From contig JASHRF010000053.1 in assembly GCA_030037545.1 (NCBI GenBank), forward strand, positions 1 to 64,000: DNA of 64,000 nt, written 5' to 3'. Both the position numbers and the translations under genes were made by a program. Shown here one piece after another: positions 45,367-54,600 of this stretch. The stretch's first letter is position 1; the number at the start of each line of letters is the position of its first letter. The notes under the pieces are model-generated. The model had not been told where the DNA came from, did not search any database, and saw nothing but the letters and a program-made list of their open reading frames with translations. Origin of the DNA: Acidobacteriaceae bacterium. GTDB lineage: Bacteria > Acidobacteriota > Terriglobia > Terriglobales > Acidobacteriaceae.

Positions 45367-46722
45367 TCATCCCACTTTCACCAGCCTGCTCTGCAACTCC
45401 TCGAGCGTGTGGCCCTTGGTCTCAGGATAGAAAAGGGTGATCACGACCAACTGCAGCAGGGTGGCGGCGGCAAAAAAGATAAACGGCGTCTGCGGGCTTA
45501 GGGCGTGGGCCAACACCGGGAACACGAACAGAATCGCCATGTTGAAGGCCGCCATGCTGGCGTTTCCCACCCCCTGGCCCTTGGAGCGCACGGAGTTGGG
45601 AAACACTTCGCCGATATAAACAAAAACCACCAGTCCCTGCGACAGCGCGAAGAAGGCAATGAAGGCCACCAGCAATCCCAGCAGCGCCGACTGATGGCTG
45701 TTGGCGGCGAAGACCCAGGCCACGCCGGAGAGGCAGGCAGCGGTGCCGATGGCGCCCACAATGAGCAGGCTTTTGCGCCCGAAGCGGTCGATCATGGCCA
45801 TGCCCACCAGCGTAAAGATCAGGTTGGTGGCGCCGATGGTGATGGCCTGCTGATCGCTGGAAAGCTGGCTGAAGCCGGCAGCGATAAAGATGGTGTGCAT
45901 GTAGCTGAGGATAGCGTTGATGCCGGTGAGCTGATTGAATGCGCCGATGCTGATGGCCAGGAACAGCGGGTAGCGGTACTTCCAGCGGAAGACCGGCTCG
46001 TGCACGGTAGCGTGTTCGGCGCTGATGGCCGACTGGATCTCGGCGAGCTGGGACTGCGCATCGGGCGCGCCCATTTCAGCCAGCACCGCGAGCGCTTCGT
46101 GGCCGCGGCCGCGCGCCACCAGCCAGCGTGGCGAGCGCGGAATGCCGAAGAGGAGAATGAGGAAGATGAGTGCAGGCAGCGCGCCCACGCCGGCCATTAC
46201 CCGCCAATCCGCTCCGCCGCCAAGCCCCAGATGGCTTCCCGCATGGGTCAGCCGCACCAGGAAATTCGACGTGTACCCAACCAGGATGCCGGAGACCACG
46301 TTGATCTGGAATGCGCCTACCAGGCGACCGCGCAGCGCCGCGGGCGCCAGCTCGGCGATGTAGACGGGTCCCAGCACCGACGCCGCGCCGATGGCCAGCC
46401 CGCCGGCAAAGCGCGCCGCCAGCAGCATGGGCCAGCTCACCGAGCAGGCCGCGGCCAACGCCGTCAGCACGTAGAGCGCGGCGGCCAGGCGCAGTGCCGC
46501 ACGCGCGCCCAGCCGCTGCCCGATGACTCCGGCCGCAAAGCAGCCCAGGATGGTTCCCACCGGCGAAGCGGCTACCGTCAACCCCATGCTGTGCGGGCTC
46601 AAACCATACTTGCGCACCACCGGGTCGATCATGCCCGAAATCACCACCGTGTCGAAGCCGTAGAGAAGCCCGCCGAGGGCTCCGGTGACGGTCGCATTCA
46701 TCAGCCTGGAATTGGGACGCAT
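45367..46722 (-). CDS. MFS sugar porter
   Basis: 451 residues with 12 hydrophobic segments. Family marks are Gly-Leu-Leu-Tyr-Gly-Phe-Asp-Thr (helix 1), Pro-Val-Tyr-Ile-Ala-Glu-Leu-Ala-Pro, a Ser-Pro-Arg-Trp-Leu after helix 6, Gln-Leu-Thr-Gly-Ile-Asn (helix 7), Asp-Arg-Phe-Gly-Arg-Lys, and a final Pro-Glu-Thr-Lys-Gly. These are those of sugar:H+ symporters of the XylE/GalP group. With the xylulokinase 3 kb away it may serve pentose uptake, which is inference. The XRE-cupin regulator upstream on the same strand may control it. Confidence 0.9.
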   Translation of the reverse strand: MRPNSRLMNATVTGALGGLLYGFDTVVISGMIDPVVRKYGLSPHSMGLTVAASPVGTILGCFAAGVIGQRLGARAALRLAAALYVLTALAAACSVSWPMLLAARFAGGLAIGAASVLGPVYIAELAPAALRGRLVGAFQINVVSGILVGYTSNFLVRLTHAGSHLGLGGGADWRVMAGVGALPALIFLILLFGIPRSPRWLVARGRGHEALAVLAEMGAPDAQSQLAEIQSAISAEHATVHEPVFRWKYRYPLFLAISIGAFNQLTGINAILSYMHTIFIAAGFSQLSSDQQAITIGATNLIFTLVGMAMIDRFGRKSLLIVGAIGTAACLSGVAWVFAANSHQSALLGLLVAFIAFFALSQGLVVFVYIGEVFPNSVRSKGQGVGNASMAAFNMAILFVFPVLAHALSPQTPFIFFAAATLLQLVVITLFYPETKGHTLEELQSRLVKVG

Positions 46723-46796
46723 GAAAAGTGTCGCACCTCAAAAATCCCCACCATGGTTACAGAGAGACCAGTCCGCGAGCAAGGCGCACAACCCAT

Positions 46797-47378
46797 TTAG
46801 TGCGGCCGCGCCAGCACCGCCAGCACCCGGCAGCGGTGTTTGTCGGCGGCGCACCAGGCCAGCGGCATCTCGCTGTCAAGCCACAGGCAGTCGCCCGCGT
46901 CCAGCACATCGCGGACCCCTCCCGCATCGAGCGCGAGTTTGCCTTCGAGCACATAAAAGACGCCCGCGACCGGACCCGCAGCGGACAGCGGCGCGGGGTT
47001 GCCGTGGCCAAGTTCTATGATTTCGGCGGCCAGAAGCGGACCGGCGTCGGCGCCATTCAGGGGTGTGGTTCGGGCCGTCTCGGGACCGCGCCCGTTGCCT
47101 TGCAGGAGCGCCTTGCGGGTGATGGATATGACGTGGCGCGCGGGCTCGGCAAAAAAATAGCCCAGCCCCACGCCGTAGATGCGGCTGATGGCGGCCAGTG
47201 TAGGTAAAGTGGGAATCATGCGGTCGGTTTCCAGCTTGGAGAGCAGCGCCGTCGACAGGCCTGTCTCCGCGGCCAGCCGCGCCAGCGTCAGCCGCTTGCG
47301 CGTGCGCAGTGCGCGCAGTTTGAGGCCGATGCAGTAGGGCTCCAGCCACGAGTGGGCGCGCGAAACCTTGCTTGCCAT
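46797..47378 (-). CDS. XRE-family regulator with cupin domain
   Basis: About 193 residues; ATG 47376-47378 preferred over a TTG two codons upstream because AAAGGGG precedes it. N-terminal HTH (Leu-Ala-Arg-Leu-Ala-Ala-Glu-Thr-Gly-Leu-Ser-Thr-Ala-Leu-Leu-Ser-Lys-Leu-Glu) and C-terminal cupin (Gly-Val-Phe-Tyr-Val-Leu-Glu-Gly-Lys-Leu-Ala-Leu, Asp-Ala-Gly-Asp-Cys-Leu-Trp-Leu). Such proteins repress catabolic or transport operons and respond to small ligands. It lies 75 bp upstream of the sugar porter on the same strand, so it may regulate it. Confidence 0.85.
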   Translation of the reverse strand: MASKVSRAHSWLEPYCIGLKLRALRTRKRLTLARLAAETGLSTALLSKLETDRMIPTLPTLAAISRIYGVGLGYFFAEPARHVISITRKALLQGNGRGPETARTTPLNGADAGPLLAAEIIELGHGNPAPLSAAGPVAGVFYVLEGKLALDAGGVRDVLDAGDCLWLDSEMPLAWCAADKHRCRVLAVLARPH

Positions 47379-47539
47379 CGCCAACCCCTTTTGCTCAGGG
47401 AATTATCGATACAAGTTTAATCTCTGGCTTGCCGGTCGCAACTCCTGGGTCGCGGAAAACCTTCGCCTACCGGCTCCCAGCCCGGCCCCGCCTGCAACGG
47501 AATCCCTGCCACCCCGCATGGAAATTGGTACAATAACCT

Positions 47540-47675
47540 TTAGCAGCCTGTGGCGAAAGTCAAAAGTTTGAGAAAAACCATTCTCAGCGGCTAAAGCCGC
47601 ATTGATTTGAGACTACTTACGGCACGGCTGAAGCCGTGCCCTTTCAAAACTCGACTTTTACCTACAGGCTGTTAG
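47540..47675. repeat. MITE-like hairpin element, type I (copy 2)
   Basis: A 136-bp element with ends TAGCAGCCTGTGGCGAAAG and CTACAGGCTGTTAG, near-inverted. The inside holds CAGCGGCTAAAGCCGCATTG and GGCACGGCTGAAGCCGTGCC. It matches copy 1 at 1305-1440 in reverse complement through both hairpins and the flanking AAAGTCAAAAGTTTGAGAAA stretch. It is in front of the DUF481 gene and may contribute to its leader. Confidence 0.8.
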
Positions 47676-47735
47676 CGGTCGCCCTGGGCCCAGAATCTCT
47701 CCCGGCAAATTCCTTATCGAAAGGCTTTCTTTCTC

Positions 47736-48911
47736 ATGCATACAACTGCTCTTGTCTTTCATTGGCGGGTGTGGGGCCTGGCGGCGCTCATGGCGCTGGT
47801 GCCGGGAGCGCCTCTTGCCGCGCAGGCCAGCCCTTCGCCCGACGTGCTGGTGCTCAGCAACGGCGACACCTTGCACGGCAAGCTGGTGAATGAGATCAAC
47901 GGCGCCGTCACCTTCCACACTGACGCGCTAGGCGACGTGAAGGTGAAGTGGAGCGACGTCAAGGAGCTGCACACCGGCCAGAAGTTCGCTGTCCTCAATA
48001 AGAGCTTCAAGCCGCAGGGCCGGAAAACCGCGGCCCAGATTCCGGTGGGAACGCTGGACGTGGCCGGGAAGGCGGTGACGGTGCACGAGCAGAATGGCGT
48101 CACGCCCCCGCCGATTCCGACCGCGGATGCGGCCTACGTGGTGGACCAGTCCACGCTCGACCAGCAGGTTTACCACCGTCCCAGCATCTTTACCGGCTGG
48201 AACGGCGCGGCCACGGCCGGCGCCACCATCGTTGAGGCCACGCAGAACCAGTACACGGTGTCGGGCTCAGTGGGCCTGGTGCGCACCGTGCCGGGCGTGA
48301 GCTGGCTGGACACGCGCAACCGCACTTCGGCGGATTTCAGCGGCTCCTTTGGCAAAATCACAGAGCCGGGAACGGCTGCCGTCAAGACCGCCATCTTCCA
48401 AGCCGGCGCCGAGCGCGATGAATACTTTTCCACGCGCTTTTTCGGCCTCGCCCAGGTGGGGTTCGACCACAACTTCGGCCAGTTGCTGGCCCTGCAGTCG
48501 GTGTACGGCGGCGGGATTGGCTTCACAGCTCTGAAGACTCCCAAGCATCAGCTCGATGTGAAGGCGACCATCCAGTATGAGAGCCAGCAGTTTATGGTTC
48601 CCGCGCCTCCGTCCCCCGCCAGCCCCAACCAGAACCTGATTGGCTCTACCTTCTCCATCAGTTACCTGCTCAAGCTCAAGCTTTTTTCGCTCACGCAGGA
48701 GGCGGCCTTTATTCCCGCCTATGACACGCCACACGACTACTCGGCCAACGAGACCGATACGCTCTCCTTTCCGGCTTACAAGAACTTCAGCTTTTCCGTC
48801 GGCACGCTGGACAGCTATCTGAACGATCCTCCGTTATCGACCCCGCCCACCAAGCCCAATTCATTTCAATTCACCATGGGCCTGACCTACGCAATCAAGT
48901 CGAAGTACTGA
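47736..48911 (+). CDS. DUF481 outer-membrane-like protein
   Basis: 391 residues with a signal peptide ending near Ala-Ala-Gln-Ala. The N-terminal 100 residues have a strand-rich unit (Leu-Ser-Asn-Gly-Asp-Thr-Leu-His-Gly-Lys-Leu, Val-Lys-Trp-Ser-Asp-Val-Lys-Glu-Leu). The last 250 form a beta barrel of DUF481 type with alternating strands, ending in an aromatic Lys-Tyr. The role of DUF481 proteins is uncertain (salt-induced outer-membrane proteins in some bacteria). The type I repeat lies directly upstream. Confidence 0.8.
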   Translation: MHTTALVFHWRVWGLAALMALVPGAPLAAQASPSPDVLVLSNGDTLHGKLVNEINGAVTFHTDALGDVKVKWSDVKELHTGQKFAVLNKSFKPQGRKTAAQIPVGTLDVAGKAVTVHEQNGVTPPPIPTADAAYVVDQSTLDQQVYHRPSIFTGWNGAATAGATIVEATQNQYTVSGSVGLVRTVPGVSWLDTRNRTSADFSGSFGKITEPGTAAVKTAIFQAGAERDEYFSTRFFGLAQVGFDHNFGQLLALQSVYGGGIGFTALKTPKHQLDVKATIQYESQQFMVPAPPSPASPNQNLIGSTFSISYLLKLKLFSLTQEAAFIPAYDTPHDYSANETDTLSFPAYKNFSFSVGTLDSYLNDPPLSTPPTKPNSFQFTMGLTYAIKSKY

Positions 48912-49239
48912 GCTGCCGGCGGTACAAGGCGTTATCTTGGAGCTGCTCGTGGCCTGGGGGTAATCAGCCGCGGATTACCGCAAATCTCCCCGGAAGTACC
49001 ACAAAGCAGAAATAATTTGTATTCCCAACCATCGGCAAAAGCAGATAATGGTGGCGTCATTCCCAAAGGCCTTGGGATTTCAACAGATCAGGGCGCCGAT
49101 CTCATCGGGCCAGAGAACGATTTTTCCTCATGAATGCGAGGGCAGGTGTAGTGTGCCGGAAACAGCGGCTCTGTCACTTTTCAGGAGCCCGGTTCCAGCC
49201 GCAGCGTGTACCGGCCCGCGCGGAATTGCGCTGGTTCGG
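48912..49239. other. Intergenic region before the winged-helix regulator
   Basis: No gene is supported. The reading frame of the next gene opens at 49048, but the first 64 codons look like leader DNA rather than protein. Confidence 0.4.
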
Positions 49240-51135
49240 ATGGAAAGCCCTTCCCGGGAATCGGCGGAGGCGCCGGGCTCCGCGCTGATTTTTGGCAACT
49301 TCCGGCTCGTTGCCGGCGGCAGCCTCTTCCGCGGAGAAACGCGGTTGGAGATTACGCCGGCAGAGCTAGCAGTGTTGCGCCTGTTGCTGACTCACCCCGG
49401 CCAGATCGTCTCCGCGGCCCAGGTTCGCGAGGCCATGGGGAGTGCGAGCAGCCCGGCCCGGGCTGTTCCTGCCTGCATCGAGTCCCTGCGCGCGAGCCTT
49501 GGCCCCGAAGATCTCATTGAGACGGTGTACAAGCGCGGCTACCGGTTACGGGCTGGAGTGCGTCCATACCGCAGCGGATTGCTCTCTGCCGAGCCGGGTT
49601 CGCCTTTCGCTCCGCTGCCCGCTCCGATCCTTGTGCCGAGTCTTGCCATCGTTCCATTCAGCGCCGCAGCCGGCACCCCGGAATACCTGGCCTGGGCGCT
49701 CGCGGATGAAACTGCCGCGCATCTGGCGCAGGCCAGGCCGATCTCTTTTCGCATCGCGGCTTCGCAATCGGTGGCCACTCTGGCCGGCCGCGGACTGAGC
49801 GCGCAGCAGATCGGCGCCGCCATGGGCGCCAGCCTGGCTCTTACCGGTAAAGTCTGGGCCTCGCCCACACACTTCCGCGTACGCCTGCAGATGATTCAGG
49901 TCGCCGGCGACCGGGAGTTGTGGTCGGAAGACCTGCTGATCGAGCTGGGCCAGGTTCCGCAACTGAGCCGTAGACTGGCCGCGCGGATTCAGTCGCGCCT
50001 GGAGGCGAGCATCACGATCTCGGCCGGGACCGGAGGGGAGCCCGTGCTAGAGCCGCCCTCCGTTGCTCCGCCAGCCGTTGAAAGCGTCCGGCGGACTCCG
50101 GAAGGAAGCTCCAAAACGATTCTCGAGCAAGACGAATCGTGGGAACTGCTCGCGCGCGCACGCAGCGAATGGCGCAGCCTGGAGCGCCACCAGATGCAGG
50201 ATGCCCTGCAACGGCTGACCCGCGCCGCCGATCTCGATCCCACGCTGGCGGAAGCGCGCATCGAGCTGGCGAATCTGTGCGTGGCGCAGGCCCTGCACGG
50301 CTATTTGCAGCCGGGGACTGCCGCGCAAATGGTGCATCGCGCGGCGCAGCGGTTCCTTGATTCCGAGGATCGCACTCAGAGCGCTGCGACTGGAGCAGCA
50401 AATCTGCTTCCGGCAGCCATACTTCCCGCGCTCGGATGGGTCCACTTCTACGCCGATCGCGATCTGCCCGCGGCGCTCCAGGCCTTCGAGGGATCCGCGC
50501 ATCTGCCCCACGACTCCCGGGTTACCAGCGCCCGCACTCTGTTTCCGCTCAGCCGCCGCCGCTTCACTGAGGCCATCGACCTATTGAGCGCGGCACTGCG
50601 CCTGGACCCCTGGTCAGCCCTGCTGCACGCGCGGATGGCCTGGGCTCTGCACCTGGCCGGCGAGGCTGCGGCCAGCGTCAAGCAGGCCGAGTACGCGCTT
50701 GCGGAGTTTCCTGACGACGAATCCCCCGCGCTCATCGGAGCCCTGGTGCTGGCGGCCAACGGCCAGGCGGGCCAGGCGGTGAAGATTGCCAGGGAGCTGG
50801 CGCGCCAACGCCCCTATTTCGACGCTGCCTCCGGCGTGCTGGCCCACGCGCTGGTTTGCGGCGGGCATCCTGAAGAGGCGCGCGAGATCCTCGAACGGCT
50901 GGAGTGGCTCAGTCGCGAACGCTATGTTATGAGCACCTTCAATGCCGCGGCCTGGGTGGCGCTGGATGAGCCTGAGGCTGCGATCCAGCAGTTACGCGCG
51001 GCAGAGCAGGCCCGCTGCCCGTGGTTCTTTCAGATGATGGCAGACCCTCGGTTGGCCGCGCTCCACGCGCACCCGGAATTCCAGGCCATGGAGGCCATTC
51101 TGGCCGGCATGGAAGCGACGGCTGTGAACCGCTAA
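49240..51135 (+). CDS. OmpR/CadC-type winged-helix regulator with TPR domain
   Basis: Start taken at ATG 49240, giving about 631 residues; an earlier start is possible. Residues 10-100 form an OmpR-like DNA-binding domain (Glu-Ile-Thr-Pro-Ala-Glu-Leu-Ala-Val-Leu-Arg-Leu-Leu, then Ile-Glu-Thr-Val-Tyr-Lys-Arg-Gly-Tyr-Arg-Leu). Residues about 130-260 contain a TolB-N/FlgO-like segment (Leu-Ala-Ile-Val-Pro-Phe, then Leu-Thr-Gly-Lys-Val). The remainder is TPR-like helices (Ala-Ala-Asp-Leu-Asp-Pro-Thr-Leu-Ala-Glu-Ala-Arg, Leu-Asp-Pro-Trp-Ser-Ala). No membrane helix was found, unlike CadC. The next gene is the TonB receptor, a plausible target. Confidence 0.85.
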   Translation: MESPSRESAEAPGSALIFGNFRLVAGGSLFRGETRLEITPAELAVLRLLLTHPGQIVSAAQVREAMGSASSPARAVPACIESLRASLGPEDLIETVYKRGYRLRAGVRPYRSGLLSAEPGSPFAPLPAPILVPSLAIVPFSAAAGTPEYLAWALADETAAHLAQARPISFRIAASQSVATLAGRGLSAQQIGAAMGASLALTGKVWASPTHFRVRLQMIQVAGDRELWSEDLLIELGQVPQLSRRLAARIQSRLEASITISAGTGGEPVLEPPSVAPPAVESVRRTPEGSSKTILEQDESWELLARARSEWRSLERHQMQDALQRLTRAADLDPTLAEARIELANLCVAQALHGYLQPGTAAQMVHRAAQRFLDSEDRTQSAATGAANLLPAAILPALGWVHFYADRDLPAALQAFEGSAHLPHDSRVTSARTLFPLSRRRFTEAIDLLSAALRLDPWSALLHARMAWALHLAGEAAASVKQAEYALAEFPDDESPALIGALVLAANGQAGQAVKIARELARQRPYFDAASGVLAHALVCGGHPEEAREILERLEWLSRERYVMSTFNAAAWVALDEPEAAIQQLRAAEQARCPWFFQMMADPRLAALHAHPEFQAMEAILAGMEATAVNR

Positions 51136-51193
51136 CGCGCCGTTTCCACAGCACGCGGACGCTGCCTTGCGCCGCCGATTTGATACTCGATTT

Positions 51194-51227
51194 AATTAGT
51201 CATGTCTTAAAAGAGGACTAATTAGTC
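51194..51227. promoter_or_regulatory. AATTAGTC/GACTAATT inverted repeat
   Basis: AATTAGTC at 51194-51201 and GACTAATT at 51216-51223 are perfect inverses, and ATTAGTC then repeats directly at 51221-51227. It lies between the regulator stop and the receptor. It could be an operator or a terminator stem after the regulator, but no T run follows. Confidence 0.45.
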
Positions 51228-51393
51228 GCAATTTTGAGGAAAGAACTGTTCCGCGTTTCCTTTTCAAGGCTACAGCCACAAAACCGATCAAAGAGACGGG
51301 TTCTGCCCGAATGAAGGGCTTGGCAGCCGTGTTCAAAAGCAAACTTCAAAGTCCACGGCTCGCAACCCGGGACCAGCTTGCAAGGCAGTTGTC

Positions 51394-51518
51394 CTAGGAG
51401 TGGTTTCATAACCAGTCTGTCATCGTCCCTCAGGGGCTAAAGCCCCACGTTTTTGGGGAACTCATCGGCACGGCTGAAGCCGTGCCCTTTCAAAACAGGG
51501 TTATGAAACAGCTTCTAG
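51394..51518. repeat. MITE-like hairpin element, type IV (copy 2)
   Basis: A near match to 38320-38445: ends CTAGGAGTGGTTTCATAACC and GGTTATGAAACAGCTTCTAG with CTAG at both tips. The inside has GGGGCTAAAGCCCC and GGCACGGCTGAAGCCGTGCC hairpins. No reading frame. It lies just upstream of the receptor promoter. Confidence 0.85.
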
Positions 51519-51532
51519 CCTTAATCCTGAAA

Positions 51533-51548
51533 CGTGATCTAAATCACA
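51533..51548. promoter_or_regulatory. CRP/FNR-like site before the TonB receptor
   Basis: CGTGA-TCTAAA-TCACA at 51533-51548 matches the half-site and spacing of CRP-family regulators (TGTGA-N6-TCACA, one mismatch). It stands about 25 bases before a second small palindrome, TAGGAC-N7-GTCCTA, and the TATATAA box. This is sequence resemblance only. Confidence 0.55.
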
Positions 51549-51673
51549 GACTGAAATAGGACTGATTGTGTCCTATATAAGCATCGGCTGGCTCGATTCG
51601 GCTTTGCGAGAAACAAGCGCCAGAGTGCCGGCGCCGCGCAATCTGGAAAGCCGATGCCGCGGAGGAGTCGTTC

Positions 51674-54600
51674 GTGAAACGCCTTGCTGTTCTTCTTCTT
51701 TTTTTCTCGATGGCCGCAGGATGGCTCCGCGCCCAGGATCGCAACGCAGGCGTCAATCAGATCGCAGGCGTGGTTCACGACCCAAGTGGGGCTATCATTC
51801 CCGGCGCTCAAGTCACGGTGATGCGCGGGTCCGGCGTGGTGGCTTCCGCAGTGACCGACGGGGAGGGCCACTTCCAAATCGCTGTTCCCGCGCCAGGCAG
51901 TTACACGGTGCAGGTGAAGGCCGCGGGCTTTGCGGACTTCAATGGCCAGGCCACGGTGACGGCTGCCGTACCCTTCGCGAGCCTTGACGTGATCCTCGAG
52001 ATAAGCGCCAAAACCGAAACCGTGGAGGTGACGGCCGATGCGCTGGCCGCCGAAACCACCAGCACCCAGTTGGGCGAGACCCTGGAAACCAAGAAGATCG
52101 AGAGCGTGCCATTGAACGGCCGCGACTTTACCGACCTGATGGCAGTGCAGCCGGGCATTGTGCCGGTGAACAGCACGCAGCCCGGCGCGGTGGTGATGAC
52201 TGGCGTGGCGTCCACGCCGCCCTCCGGCGACGCCGATGCTGGAAATTTATCCATCAGCGGGCAGCGCGAAAATTCCAACGGATTTCGCGTGGATGGCGCC
52301 GACGTGGAAGAGGACGTGAACATGGGCACCTCGATCGTGCCCAATCTCGATTCGATCGACAGCTTCCGCGTGCTGACTTCGAACTTCGACGCCGAATACG
52401 GCAACTCCAGCGGCGGCCAGGTGCTGGTGACCACCAAGTCCGGAACCAGCCAGCTCCACGGCAGCGCCTTCGAATTCCTGCGCAACACGGCGCTGGACGC
52501 GCGCAATTATTTTTCCTCCGATCGCGCCGCGTACCGGCAGAACCAGTTTGGGGGAACGCTGGGCGGCGAGCCTTTTCATCGCGGCGTAATGCTCTTCGGC
52601 GATTACCAGGGCACGCGGCTGACCGAGGGCATCGATACTGGCGATATTGCCGTGCCGACCGCGGCCGAGCGCGGCGGGAACTTCAGCCAGGTTCCGCTCA
52701 CCGGCAGCGTGAATGGCAATTACTGGGCGGCGCAGTTGTCATCGCGGCTGGGCCAGACGGTCACCGCCGGCGAGCCGTATGCGCAGGTCTTCCCAAGCGG
52801 ACAGATTCCGCAGGAAATATGGTCCGCGCCGGCCAAGTACCTGCTGAGCTCGATTCCTGAGCCCAATGCTGGCTCGGGTCTGTTTGAGACCGCCGATGCC
52901 GCCGAAACACTCCAGGACGATAAGGCCGGGCTGCGCGCCGATTGGAGGCACGGCAACGGCGCGCTCTCCGCCTACTATTTTCTCGACCACTACGCGCTCG
53001 ACAATCCCTATCCCACCGGCACCGGCGGCGCCAGCGTGCCCGGCTTCGACGCCACTTCGAACGGCCTTGCGCAACTCTTCATCCTGGAGCACACGCAGAC
53101 CATCGGCGGCTCGATGCTCAACGACGTCCACCTCAGCTACATGCGCAATTTCAACTCCGTGGGCCAGCCGCGCGGCGGCGTGGGGCCGACGCTCGCCGGG
53201 CAGGGCTTCAGCGGCATCGTGCCGTTGCAGCCGTCGACCGAGGGCGTCGAAAACATCTCCTTCAACGACTTCACGATGGGCGTGGACACCTCGGCGCTGG
53301 TGCAAGCCGAGAATATCGTCGAGCTGAGCGACGCTTTTTCGCGCATCACCGGACGCCACGGGCTCAAATTCGGCGGTGAGATTCATGCCAGCCAGATCAA
53401 CACCAATCCCGACGTCGATTTCAACGGCGCCTTCAGCTTCAACGGCTCGGAAACCGGCGTCGATTTTGCCGACTTCCTGCTGGGCGTCGCTTCCAGCTAC
53501 ACGCAGGGCCAGGCGGGGAGCTTTTACAACCGCAATCTGTACATGGCCGCCTTTGCCCAGGACAGTTGGAAGGCCACCGACCGGCTCACTGTCAATTACG
53601 GCGTGCGCTGGGACCGCATCCGGCCGTGGAGCGAAAAATACAACCAACTGCAAACGTTGGTGAAAGGCGAGCAATCGCAGGTGTTTCCGGGCGCGCCGCA
53701 GGGGCTGGTTTTCCCCGGCGATCCCGGTGTGCCCGATTCGCTGGCTCCCGCGCGCAACGATTTTTCGCCCCGCGCCGGCATCGCCTATTCGCCCTCGCGC
53801 TCCTCGAACGGCAGCTTTTTGGACAAGATCGTTGGCCCGGCGGGAAACACCAGCATTCGACTCGGCTACGGCATGTATTACACGGCCTACGAGGGATTGT
53901 CGGCAGGCATCATGAGCGCCAATCCACCCTACGGCTACACCTACACCTCAGCCGCGCCACCGTTGTTCGCGTCTCCGTTCACGGTGGCCGCGACCGGCGC
54001 CAACGCCGGCCAGCGCTTTCCGCTGCAGCACGTGGCCTATGGCGCCAGCCGCGCTCATCCCGACTCCAGCGTGAACTGGAGCCAGTTTGAGCCGCTGGTC
54101 GGCATTCCCGCGGTCGATCCCAACGACGTGACGCCTTACGCGCAGCACTGGATGATGAGCGTGGAGCGGCAACTGGGCAGCGCCACGTTGGTCACGATGA
54201 GCTACGTGGGCACGTCGTCGCATCATCTGCTGGTGCTCGAGGAGGCCAACCCGGCCAATCCCGCGCTTTGCCTGAGCCTGGGTTCGGCCTGCGGGCCGTT
54301 CAACGAGCAGGAAGCACGTACCGTCTTCGGTCCCGAATTCGGCAGCGTAGAATTGCAGCGCACCATCGCCAACGCCAACTACAACGCTCTCGAAGCCACA
54401 CTGAACCACCGCTCGCACGGCCTGGATCTGCTGGCCGGCTACACCTATTCGAAGTCCATCGACCAATCGGCAGGCTTGCCCGAGCCGGTAAACCCGGTCG
54501 ATCCTTCGCTGAGCCGCGGCCTCTCTGCGTTCGACATGCGCCATAATTTCGTCACGTCGTTCCACTATGCTCTGCCCAAGCTTGCCTCCAAACCGCTCCA

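Larger units (their letters stand above)
51136..51673. other. Intergenic region before the TonB receptor
   Basis: No gene is supported. It holds an AATTAGTC inverted repeat at 51194-51223, a type IV repeat element at 51394-51518, a CRP/FNR-like site at 51533-51548 and a TATATAA promoter box near 51574. The GGAGGAG ribosome site is at 51660. Confidence 0.6.
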
